Positions 35,749 through 44,142 of a stretch of DNA of 64,000 bases are shown here, piece after piece. The translations under genes were made by a program, and so were the position numbers. The stretch's first letter is position 1, and every line of letters begins with the position of its first letter. This DNA comes from an uncultured Bacteroides sp. (lineage in GTDB: Bacteria; Bacteroidota; Bacteroidia; Cytophagales; Cyclobacteriaceae): NCBI GenBank assembly GCA_902168185.1, contig CABHOV010000089.1, forward strand, positions 174,081-238,080. The letters run 5' to 3'. The notes beneath the pieces were generated by a model. The model worked only from the letters and a program-made list of their open reading frames with translations, did not search any database and was not told the origin of the DNA.

Positions 35749-36711
35749 ATGCATCCTCCGAAGTATTCCATTGTTATACCGGTATATAACCGGCCGCAGG
35801 AAGTAGACGAACTACTGGAAAGTTTAACACACCAAACGGTGAAGAACTTCGAAGTACTCATCATCGAAGATGGTTCATCCACACGGTGTGAAGAAATAGT
35901 AGACCGCTATCGCGATACATTAACGATTCAATATCATTTCAAGTCCAACACCGGGCCGGGCCCAACACGTAACTTCGGTTATGCGCATGCGCGCGGAAGT
36001 TACCTGGTGGTGTTTGATTCTGATTGCATTATACCTCCAACATATTTCGAAGCGGTAGATAAATCGCTTGATGAAAATCAGTGGGATGCCTGGGGAGGAC
36101 CGGATCGCGCCCATCAAAATTTTACGCTCGTACAACGCGCGATGGGATATACCATGGCTTCTGTTTTAACAACAGGAGGTATACGCGGAGGTAAAAAACA
36201 TGTAGGTTGGTTTCAGCCGCGTAGCTTTAACATGGGTATATCGCGCAAGGTATATGAAGCCACACAAGGATTTAAATTCGATCGCTTCGCAGAAGATATA
36301 GAGTTCAGCATTCGCATGAAGAAGGGCGGGTTTAAAGTCGGATTGATCCAGGAAGCATTCGTCTATCATAAGCGCAGAACAAATTTTTCGCAGTTTTATA
36401 ACCAGGTGTTTAATTTTGGAAGAGGCAGAGCACTGGTAGGAAAAGTACATCCTGAAGAAATCAAAATCACGCATTGGTTCCCTTCGTTTTTTGTTATTGG
36501 TACGTGTCTCTTGTTACTGCTACCCTTTATCGACATCACATTGTTTGCTATAGGTTTCGGAGGATGGCTGTTTTATCTGGCTGCTATTTTTCTTCACTCG
36601 CTGGCAGAAAATAAAAATCTGGTAGTGGCTCTGTTGTCGGTTCCTTCCGCGCTACTTCAGCTAAGCGGTTATGGAATGGGTTTTCTGAAAGAACGTTTTA
36701 CAAGCAAATAA
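35749..36711 (+). CDS. Family 2 glycosyltransferase
   Basis: A 320-residue GT2 enzyme. The core reads YSIVIPVYNRPQEVDELLESL, then VLIIEDGSSTRCEE and the acceptor DSDCIIPPTYFE (a DxD variant) near residue 90. A C-terminal AEDIEFSIRMKKGGFK motif matches the usual ED-loop, and two terminal membrane helices follow. It starts directly at the stop codon of the previous glycosyltransferase and ends the operon. Lipid-linked or surface glycan synthesis is inferred. Confidence 0.88.
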   Translation: MHPPKYSIVIPVYNRPQEVDELLESLTHQTVKNFEVLIIEDGSSTRCEEIVDRYRDTLTIQYHFKSNTGPGPTRNFGYAHARGSYLVVFDSDCIIPPTYFEAVDKSLDENQWDAWGGPDRAHQNFTLVQRAMGYTMASVLTTGGIRGGKKHVGWFQPRSFNMGISRKVYEATQGFKFDRFAEDIEFSIRMKKGGFKVGLIQEAFVYHKRRTNFSQFYNQVFNFGRGRALVGKVHPEEIKITHWFPSFFVIGTCLLLLLPFIDITLFAIGFGGWLFYLAAIFLHSLAENKNLVVALLSVPSALLQLSGYGMGFLKERFTSK

Positions 36712-36809
36712 TTAAAAATCTCGGCGAATAAATACCGGTGATCATTCGACAGGAAGGAAAATTGCGTTTTTTTAAATAATATTGTTTAAATTCCTATTCC
36801 TACCCTTAC

Positions 36810-38045
36810 ATGAAGAAAATTGCCGGATACTTCCTTTTATTAATCGCGCTCACGTCTTTAAGCTTCAACTCATTTTCTCAATCCAAAGAGTTAGTGCCTG
36901 GCTATTATGTAGTAGTTAGCGCGTACGCATCATCGCGCGAAAATTTAGCGAAGCAGTATGTAGAAGACCTTAAGCAGAGTGGCATCGCGGCAGAGTATGG
37001 ATTTGATTCCGGAAGAAAACTTTACTTCGTATACCTGAAATATTTTACATCACTGAAAGAATCTTTAAAGCACATGTCGGCTACCCGTAAACGCGGTAAG
37101 TTTACAGATGCATGGGTGCGTGTTATACCGGGATATATAGCAGCATTGCAAACCACACCACCACCTCCTGAGGTAAAGACAAGCACAACACCGGAAGGAA
37201 AAAATGAAGAGAAAAACCAAACGGCCACGCCTGCAAAAACAGAAGATATAGCAGCGAAGGAAGCACCGGTAGATAGCGTGGCAAATGAAGTCACAGAAAA
37301 TCCTCCGATCGTGCAGCATGAGGTAATGACTCTTGGAAATACGGAAGTCTTTTTGAGTTTATACAATGCCAGAAACAATCGTATTGTAGAAGGCGATGTT
37401 CAGGTAATTGATACCGAGCGCTCACGTGCCATAACACGCGTGAAGGGAAATGAATACCTGGTGCTTCCCGATCCTAAAAGTAAATCAGGCCAGCTTACGC
37501 TGATCTGCGAAGCCTTTGGATATAGAAAAGTACAGCAGGAAATAAACTACCCGTTGCCATTGGCAGATACGGTAAAGCCGCACATTGATCTGATGGGAAC
37601 TACCATCGTGATAAACTTCGACCTGGTACGTTACCACAAAGGAGATATAGCAACACTATATAATGTTTACTTTTACAACGATGCGGCGATCATGCGCCCC
37701 GAGTCATCGTTTGAGTTGAACAGCTTGTTGCAACTGATGCTTGAAAATCCGAATTATAGAATTCGCCTGCACGGCCACACAAATGGAAGCTATCATGGTA
37801 AAGTAATTACCATGGGACCTGATAAGAATTTCTTCTCGCTGGATGGCTCGAAACAAGGAAGTGGTTCTGCTAAAGATCTTTCCTATAATCGCGCTTCCGT
37901 CATTAAAGACTATTTGATCTCGAAAGGTATTGCTGCCGACAGAATGGAATTAAAAGCATGGGGAGGTAAACGTCCTCTATATGATAAACGGAGTCCGAAT
38001 GCACAGAAAAATGTTCGTGTAGAAGTGGAGATCCTGGAAGAGTAA
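36810..38045 (+). CDS. SPOR-OmpA fusion envelope protein
   Basis: A 411-residue exported protein (signal ending FNSFSQ). The N-terminal part of the mature protein (about 28-108; GYYVVVSAYASSRENLAKQYVEDLK) is a SPOR domain, which binds denuded peptidoglycan. A proline- and threonine-rich linker follows (about 118-165), then a beta-rich middle domain. The C-terminal OmpA-like peptidoglycan-binding domain (about 290-411) includes RLHGHTNGSYHGK and LSYNRASVIKDYLISKGIAADRMELKAWGGKRP. Both ends should hold cell wall, an unusual combination for tethering or division. It is monocistronic, with a terminator after it. Confidence 0.85.
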   Translation: MKKIAGYFLLLIALTSLSFNSFSQSKELVPGYYVVVSAYASSRENLAKQYVEDLKQSGIAAEYGFDSGRKLYFVYLKYFTSLKESLKHMSATRKRGKFTDAWVRVIPGYIAALQTTPPPPEVKTSTTPEGKNEEKNQTATPAKTEDIAAKEAPVDSVANEVTENPPIVQHEVMTLGNTEVFLSLYNARNNRIVEGDVQVIDTERSRAITRVKGNEYLVLPDPKSKSGQLTLICEAFGYRKVQQEINYPLPLADTVKPHIDLMGTTIVINFDLVRYHKGDIATLYNVYFYNDAAIMRPESSFELNSLLQLMLENPNYRIRLHGHTNGSYHGKVITMGPDKNFFSLDGSKQGSGSAKDLSYNRASVIKDYLISKGIAADRMELKAWGGKRPLYDKRSPNAQKNVRVEVEILEE

Positions 38046-38070
38046 AATGTTGGATTCGTGGAGCCCAGAT

Positions 38071-38100
38071 AAAAAGCCCTGTAAAGGGCTTTTGTTTTTT
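38071..38100 (+). terminator. Rho-independent terminator after SPOR-OmpA gene
   Basis: A 9-base stem AAAAGCCCT / AGGGCTTTT with a GTAA loop is followed by GTTTTTT on the + strand, 26 bases after the stop codon. Confidence 0.88.
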
Positions 38101-38174
38101 AAACAATTTGTTAATTGACGATCTGTATTAATTTTATACTATAATCTCGTACTGTTTTGTTTCAGACCCTGCCC

Positions 38175-38951
38175 ATGAAGAAAGTGTTACGGAGTTTCTT
38201 TCTCATTATCAATTACAAAACGCTTATCATAACAGCGCTGTCGGTTATCTCAACCTATATATGTTATCGCGCGGGACTAACGGCGAAATTTCCGGATATG
38301 CTGGTGGGCGTTGCTATCGTTTTCCCCGTAGTGTTTTCTATCGGCTCGGCCTATAACCGGAGAGAGACTGCATTGCAACGTTTCTCTGATTTTAAAGGGC
38401 ATGCCCTCGCTATATATTATGCTACCCGTGATTGGACAACTGATAAACAAAACGATCTTCCTGCACGCACGCGGGTTTTGATTGAATCCATGATGGGATT
38501 AATGCGGATGATGTTCATCGCCAAGAACCAACATGACATCATTGCCAACGAACGAAAAGTATTCCAGTATTTTTCACAGCTCTCCGCAATGACGATGGAG
38601 TTACGTGCCTACGGTGTTCAAAGCGGAGAGATCTCAAGGATAAATCAGTATATCAGTAAAATGATTATAGCATTTGATAATCTGAAGATTATTCACACGT
38701 ATCGTACACCCATCACGTTGCGCGCCTATAGCAAAGTGTTCATCTATATCTTCCCGATTATATACGGACCGTACTTTGCCAGTACCTTTCACGATTTTTC
38801 AGCGCATCTGGAATATGTAATGCCAGTGCTCTATAGTTTTATACTGGTAAGTCTTGATAACATCCAGGATCATCTGGAACATCCGTTCGATGAAATCGGC
38901 GAAGATGATATTCGCATTGATGAGAAGGAACTCATTGTACACATGGACTAA
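38175..38951 (+). CDS. Bestrophin-like chloride channel family protein
   Basis: A 258-residue membrane protein. The start at the ATG at 38175 is preferred over an upstream TTG. Hydrophobic helices are near 14-34, 40-60 and 205-240. The end reads DNIQDHLEHPFDEIGEDDIRID, which matches the acidic C-terminal motif of bacterial bestrophin-like channels; their eukaryotic relatives are calcium-activated chloride channels. It is a single gene followed by a palindromic hairpin. Ion selectivity is not readable. Confidence 0.75.
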   Translation: MKKVLRSFFLIINYKTLIITALSVISTYICYRAGLTAKFPDMLVGVAIVFPVVFSIGSAYNRRETALQRFSDFKGHALAIYYATRDWTTDKQNDLPARTRVLIESMMGLMRMMFIAKNQHDIIANERKVFQYFSQLSAMTMELRAYGVQSGEISRINQYISKMIIAFDNLKIIHTYRTPITLRAYSKVFIYIFPIIYGPYFASTFHDFSAHLEYVMPVLYSFILVSLDNIQDHLEHPFDEIGEDDIRIDEKELIVHMD

Positions 38952-38971
38952 GCCTTGTTACACGGTAAAGA

Positions 38972-39005
38972 TTTTTGGGAGTATACATGTATACTCTCAA
39001 AAATA
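38972..39005. terminator. Palindromic hairpin, likely bidirectional terminator
   Basis: GAGTATACATGTATACTC is a perfect 18-base palindrome, flanked by TTTTTGG on the left and TCAAAAA on the right. T runs thus occur after the stem on both strands. It lies between the convergent bestrophin and GNAT genes. Confidence 0.7.
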
Positions 39006-39050
39006 TATGTTTTGTAGCTTAATATATACTAAGTGGATTGTATAGACAGC

Positions 39051-39332
39051 TTAACTAAGAACGTCCTGAAATTCTTTCACTTTTTCAAATACACTTTTTG
39101 CAAACGGACATAACGGAAGGATCTTGATGTTGTTCTTCCGCGCATAGTCTACGGCTGCACTGACTAATTGTTTACCGGCACCCTTTCCGCGAAGCGCATC
39201 CGATACATCGGTGTGATCGATGATGATCATTGAGTCTCCTGCTTTGCTGAATGTCATCTCGGCCAGACGTGATCCATTCTCGGCGATATAAAACGCTCCT
39301 TTACTGGCCGACTCTTCAAATTGTATCTGCAT
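39051..39332 (-). CDS. Small GNAT-family N-acetyltransferase (YjdJ/GNAT_acetyltr_2 type)
   Basis: A 93-residue protein of the short GNAT type. It shows GSRLAEMTFSKAGDSMIIIDHTDVSDALRGKGAGKQLVSAAVDYARKN, in which RGKGAGKQL is the acetyl-CoA binding loop. The final part is ILPLCPFAKSVFEK, with the conserved CPFA. These proteins bind acetyl-CoA; substrates are unknown. Its start is three bases from the stop of the MFS transporter gene, so they are co-transcribed. Confidence 0.85.
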   Translation of the reverse strand: MQIQFEESASKGAFYIAENGSRLAEMTFSKAGDSMIIIDHTDVSDALRGKGAGKQLVSAAVDYARKNNIKILPLCPFAKSVFEKVKEFQDVLS

Positions 39333-39335
39333 GAT

Positions 39336-40493
39336 TTATGAATTTTGTTTATAACGAAATGCCAGGATGGTCATGATGGCAAACAGAACAGCAACGCCTG
39401 TCAAAGCAATGCGAAGCGTCTGCCAGTCGGCAATAAAGCCAATCACCGGAGGGCCAATCAGAAAACCGCTGTACCCTACCGTTGTAACCATCGCTAATCC
39501 AACACCCGGCGGAAGATCTTTGGTGTGTCCTGAAATACTATAGGCAATGGGCACAATGGTAGAAAGGCCCAGGCCTACGAGAAAGAACCCCGCTATACCT
39601 GCGAAGGGAGTAGCAATGATTAATGAGGCCAGTAACCCTACCGTTGCAATAGCACCACCGCCCATGATCATCTTCTGATCACCGGCACTGGCGCGTAGTT
39701 TGTCTCCGAGAAGCCGGCCGATGGTCATAGCTGTAGCAAATGCCGACAGCGCTATAGGAGCGAGAGATTTACCTGACAGCGCTACATTCTCCATGAAGTT
39801 TACACTCCATTCAGACATAGCACCTTCACCCAGCATACAACAAAAAGTAATGATACCAATGCTGATCAGTGTACGATTCGGCAACCGGAACAGAGGTCCT
39901 TCATGTTTCAGAGAAGGATCAGGCTTATCATAAATAAGATTTCGGCTTGCCCAGATTACTCCTATGAGTGAAATGAATACGATTATACCAAAGTGCTGAA
40001 TCAACTCGACACTAAGTTTTGCAAAGAGTGCACCGCACCATGCACCGATCGCCATGCCAATGCTAAAGAAAGCGTGGAAGGAAGTCATGATCGGTTTGCC
40101 ATACTCCTTCTCAATCATTACCGCTTGCGCATTCATGGCTACATCGAGCATGCCCGTGAAAACTCCCATTGCTATATATAACACAATCAACAAGGGTATA
40201 TATGACATATAGGGGATGAGCGGAACAAGAATGCAATACATCAGTAGCGAGACAAGCGTAATTCTCCTGCTTCCGTTTTTAATGATGGCCCATCCTGTAA
40301 AGGGCATTGCACAAACTGCACCTAGTGACAGGCCAAGCAGCACAAGTCCAATCGTGCCGTTATCGGCTCCATATAGTTCCTGAATGCGGGGAAGTCGCGA
40401 TACCCAGTTGGCCAGGATAAAGCCATTGATAAAGAAAGAGATCTTTACCGCGACACGGTTGCGGAACAAAGTTGGTGAAACAAGTGCTTTCAA
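39336..40493 (-). CDS. MFS transporter
   Basis: A 385-residue membrane protein with 12 hydrophobic helices in two halves. The loop between helices 2 and 3 (GWAIIKNGSRRITLVSLL) follows the MFS signature position, and the second half carries GRLLGDKLRASAGDQKMI. The sequence is closest in character to sugar or fucose-permease-like MFS proteins, but no substrate can be read. The GNAT gene follows 3 bases later. Confidence 0.87.
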   Translation of the reverse strand: MKALVSPTLFRNRVAVKISFFINGFILANWVSRLPRIQELYGADNGTIGLVLLGLSLGAVCAMPFTGWAIIKNGSRRITLVSLLMYCILVPLIPYMSYIPLLIVLYIAMGVFTGMLDVAMNAQAVMIEKEYGKPIMTSFHAFFSIGMAIGAWCGALFAKLSVELIQHFGIIVFISLIGVIWASRNLIYDKPDPSLKHEGPLFRLPNRTLISIGIITFCCMLGEGAMSEWSVNFMENVALSGKSLAPIALSAFATAMTIGRLLGDKLRASAGDQKMIMGGGAIATVGLLASLIIATPFAGIAGFFLVGLGLSTIVPIAYSISGHTKDLPPGVGLAMVTTVGYSGFLIGPPVIGFIADWQTLRIALTGVAVLFAIMTILAFRYKQNS

Positions 40494-40580
40494 ATTGCTG
40501 AACGAATCGTACGAAGATCATTCGTAGGAACGATTAAACAAAAATATAGCACCAAAAATTATTCGCAGAACAAATATGTC

Positions 40581-42980
40581 TTAGTTGTTATGTGTATTTA
40601 CCGTAAAGCTATGACTGCCACTTCCTACTGCACCATCTTGCGTCATACCTTCCACAACAATTTGAAAATTACCAGCCTGATCGGATGTATAGAATTCAAG
40701 CTGTTGCTTGCCATCAGCTGCTGTTGTTACCGAAGGATTCCAGTATAACAACGTACGCTGATCCGGCATCCGGCTCTGGCGTTGTGGCTGTGTTTCATAG
40801 CGTGGTGAATAAAATTCCCGTTGCAACTGCAGGCCTTCATAATTTAGTTTTACACTTTTTGGATTGAGTTGGAATCCGCCAAGATCGCCAGTGTATGTAG
40901 TATAGCTCACAATGCCGGGGAAGCTGAGCGGCCCGAGATAATACCGTCTTCTTACCACTTCCAGCTTTTTAACTTTCAGTGGATCGAATGTCATGATCTC
41001 ATCTTCATCAAATATAGGTACACCATCCAGCATCATCAGTGGAGTATCATCAAATATAGCGCGATGCACATCATCCAATACTAAGAAGTGAAATCCATCT
41101 TTTCGTTTGCGTACCATCACCCCTGGTACATATTCACGCATTACCTCTTCCATTACCTGGAAGCGAGTAAAGGCATCCAGCATATACTTTTCATCCGGAG
41201 GACCGTAAAAAGCTGTACTATCGGTTTCGCGGTTGCTGAATTTTTCAAGCTGATCGCGATAATATACATCCTGTACCTGAAGCGCCACACTACGTTCGAG
41301 TAATTCTTTACCACGTTCGGGGGCCAGTTGAAATGGAGATATAGTGCGTGAAGAAAATGTGTCGGAAAAAGGAGAGAAGATCTCAATGCGTTGTGTACTG
41401 TCGCGCTTTACATTTGTTTGCAGGATGACGTTTGTAGAGCCGGCAAATTTTTGCATCTCGTAAAATACTTCGCCCTTATCATTACTTCGTGATCCGTATA
41501 GTCTTGTGATTTTACCAGGGGCAGCGAGGTATGTAAGAATCCGGGTTGCCGGTGATCCGTCAACATTTCGCACTATACCTTTTACAATGTGCCCGCGATA
41601 TTCCGGGAGGAAATTAACAGCGGTATATTTGCTGGCAATAACATCGTTCCATTGGAATCTTCGCCAGCCATGCGTTAACATCAGGTTATCTATAGCTTCT
41701 TTTACGGAGACGTCATTGCTTAAATAATATTCCGGTGACTCAATGGTGCCTTTCAGATCGGAAGTGATCCAGAAATAATCTTGTATACTTTCCGTGGCGG
41801 TATTAAAAAGAGAATCGATTTTATATACCGATACCGACAGATCCGCGACTTTCGCTTCGGTATTCAGTAATGTTTGCAGGTCAACGCGTACACGCCTGCG
41901 GGTACTGTATTGTGATTGATCAGCTTTAACCGCGATCGACAATGTAGTGGCTGGTTTTTTGAAATATAGCCTTTCACCTACCGGCTTCAGATTGCCATCG
42001 AAGATTGTAATGTGATTAATTCCTTCCGGCAGATCGTTTTTGTTGATCGTGAAAATTGTTGTGCCTTGTTTTGAATTTTTAGCTTCGGCATAGCCGATGA
42101 TCTGGCGCGCGTGAACAAAGGTATAGATCAGCGATGATGCTTCATCCGTTATAGCATTTACCTCTACGCGAAGTATTTGGTCGGTAGAATCAGTGACGTG
42201 AAGTGCATAGCCCTTCGGTGATACCGGTGCTATTTTGAAGATTGATTGTTTGCCGGACGCCTCACGAATCACAGCACGGTATATTTGATCTGCCTGTGGT
42301 ATAAATGTAAAATTACCGATACCAAACGCAAGCGGCTTAAACGAGACAAGGGTATCATTTTGTTGGTTGATGATCGAGCCTTTGAAATCAATCCCTTTTC
42401 CCGAGGAGTTGATTACCCGGAAGCCTACTTTATTTTTTAAACCACTTAGTAATGTTCCGCCTTCCGGGAAGAACTGTGCATCGAGGGACGATGCTACTGC
42501 TTTTGTTTCGGGCTCTGTTTTTTTAAAGGCGTTGATGATACCGACTGGTTTATGAAAGTAGTAATCTGCGCTGAAGTTTTTCATCCAGCTGGTATAGGCA
42601 CGTATAGTATAGTTTCCCGAATTCAATGTAGCCGGTAGAAAAAGTGATCCGTTCCCTTTGCCATCTACCAGCCCGACTTTGGTTTGCAATACCGCTTGTG
42701 TTGTACGATCGAGTATTTCAATATAGGCTACATCGCTCATGGCCGAGGGCCTGTGAAAACTTCCATCCGCAAGATATACTTTGAACCACATCGTTTCTCC
42801 GGTAAGATATCCGGAGCGATCGGTGTGGAGGTATATCTTTTCCTGAAGACCATTTTTGCGAAAGCGATCGAATCGCTGCCGGAGACTGTCCAGCGGAAGC
42901 TGCTGTGCAGAAATAAATTCAGCGGATAAACACAGGAGTAGTCCTGTCAATGTCAACCTATATATAGTATTTCGAAGCAT
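40581..42980 (-). CDS. MG2/macroglobulin-like exported protein with TonB-plug-like end
   Basis: A 799-residue exported protein with signal peptide ending FISAQ. It begins with a macroglobulin MG2-like domain (KIYLHTDRSGYLTGETMWFKVYLADG, about 46-72) and continues as a chain of beta domains. A region near 655-720 (TPLMMLDGVPIFDEDEIMTFDPLKVKKLEVVRRRYYLG) resembles TonB-receptor plug sequences. It is the last gene of the TonB/DUF4249 operon (11-base gap). Proteins of this build are common in Bacteroidota beside receptors and are thought to sit in the periplasm or outer membrane. Its function is not established. Confidence 0.78.
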   Translation of the reverse strand: MLRNTIYRLTLTGLLLCLSAEFISAQQLPLDSLRQRFDRFRKNGLQEKIYLHTDRSGYLTGETMWFKVYLADGSFHRPSAMSDVAYIEILDRTTQAVLQTKVGLVDGKGNGSLFLPATLNSGNYTIRAYTSWMKNFSADYYFHKPVGIINAFKKTEPETKAVASSLDAQFFPEGGTLLSGLKNKVGFRVINSSGKGIDFKGSIINQQNDTLVSFKPLAFGIGNFTFIPQADQIYRAVIREASGKQSIFKIAPVSPKGYALHVTDSTDQILRVEVNAITDEASSLIYTFVHARQIIGYAEAKNSKQGTTIFTINKNDLPEGINHITIFDGNLKPVGERLYFKKPATTLSIAVKADQSQYSTRRRVRVDLQTLLNTEAKVADLSVSVYKIDSLFNTATESIQDYFWITSDLKGTIESPEYYLSNDVSVKEAIDNLMLTHGWRRFQWNDVIASKYTAVNFLPEYRGHIVKGIVRNVDGSPATRILTYLAAPGKITRLYGSRSNDKGEVFYEMQKFAGSTNVILQTNVKRDSTQRIEIFSPFSDTFSSRTISPFQLAPERGKELLERSVALQVQDVYYRDQLEKFSNRETDSTAFYGPPDEKYMLDAFTRFQVMEEVMREYVPGVMVRKRKDGFHFLVLDDVHRAIFDDTPLMMLDGVPIFDEDEIMTFDPLKVKKLEVVRRRYYLGPLSFPGIVSYTTYTGDLGGFQLNPKSVKLNYEGLQLQREFYSPRYETQPQRQSRMPDQRTLLYWNPSVTTAADGKQQLEFYTSDQAGNFQIVVEGMTQDGAVGSGSHSFTVNTHNN

Positions 42981-42991
42981 AGGATTATTTG

Positions 42992-44137
42992 TTATTGCCA
43001 GAAATCAGGTTTCATAAGCGAGCCACCTTGTGTCCGGCAATCGGCACAGGATTTAGAAGTATAGATGAATCCGATGGTAACAGGACCCTCCGTTGCCGTT
43101 CCCAGCAGTTCGTTGAAGTTGCTCTCGTACTGGGGAAGGTCCGCCATCAGCACGGTATCTTGTGTACAGTTTCCTACAGTGAGATAAGCTTTCAGATCAT
43201 CAGGAAGGTCCATGAACTTGATGAACAGTCTTTTCTCCACCACAGTACCGCCACTGAAATAGCCGAGCACAGGCTCTTCAGAGTTTGCCGTGCTGTGAAC
43301 GTTACCGGCCACTTTACCCGGTTGAGGATCAAAAAGTCCGCCCAGGCTCTCCGTTGTTTTTTGCAGCTGCTCCCAGTAGTCATACGCTTCACGCGTAAGC
43401 GCACGTTGTTTCAGTAGCATGCTATATTTAATGAAAAGCTTTTGAGAACCTTTGGCAATAGTGATGAGCGGAAATTTGCTGATCAGGTCTTCCGCCAATC
43501 GATCGGATGAACCGATGATAATTTTCTGCGATGATGTGGTTCGCCAGCACCGGTATATATATTCATCATACGGACGTATAGCCACGGTGTCATCCACAAA
43601 GATTAATCCCGATTGATATACGGCAGTATATTCCCACGTTTCATCATAGCTCCACTGGTAGTAACGCGAATTTCCGGTGTCGTCATGTGTGGTTACAGTA
43701 ATCTGGGTGCCTGCATCTGTAGGGATCCAAGCTAATTCATCTATGGCAGGTGTTTGCTTTAACTCTATATAGTCAGAGATATATTCCTTGCCATCGATCG
43801 TGCGGATTCTCAATCTATACTTCCCCGTTATATCGATAGGGATACCAGCACCTGTATAATTTCCCGTATTGTCTCCGGAAAGTGAAGTACTGTTACCACG
43901 GTCATCTTCTACGCTCACGGCAGCGCCTGTTTCTGGCGGAGGCGTTGTTGTGGCCGACAACGCTATAGCGCGTGAGAGTTTTACGGTGGCCGTTCCATTG
44001 CTGCTGTTTACAAAACCATCAACCACCAGGTAATTTACATCCGATTCAATAACCGGTGGCGCATAAGGCTCAACACATCCGGTTACGAGTATGATATATA
44101 CCGGGATCAGAAATATATATGGATACAGTGCTTTCAT
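42992..44137 (-). CDS. DUF4249 lipoprotein
   Basis: A 381-residue lipoprotein (lipobox LVTGC, Cys21). The DUF4249 pattern is seen in YLVVDGFVNSSNGTATVKLSRAIAL (about 41-65), AAVSVEDDRGNSTSLSGDNTGNYTG, and GKYRLRIRTIDGKEYISDYIELKQTPAIDEL. The C-terminus has a CRTQGG-type cysteine pair (CADCRTQGGS) that might bind a metal or form a disulfide. DUF4249 proteins accompany TonB receptors, as here with a 5-base gap, and are presumed surface partners. Confidence 0.87.
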   Translation of the reverse strand: MKALYPYIFLIPVYIILVTGCVEPYAPPVIESDVNYLVVDGFVNSSNGTATVKLSRAIALSATTTPPPETGAAVSVEDDRGNSTSLSGDNTGNYTGAGIPIDITGKYRLRIRTIDGKEYISDYIELKQTPAIDELAWIPTDAGTQITVTTHDDTGNSRYYQWSYDETWEYTAVYQSGLIFVDDTVAIRPYDEYIYRCWRTTSSQKIIIGSSDRLAEDLISKFPLITIAKGSQKLFIKYSMLLKQRALTREAYDYWEQLQKTTESLGGLFDPQPGKVAGNVHSTANSEEPVLGYFSGGTVVEKRLFIKFMDLPDDLKAYLTVGNCTQDTVLMADLPQYESNFNELLGTATEGPVTIGFIYTSKSCADCRTQGGSLMKPDFWQ

Positions 44138-44142
44138 GATCC

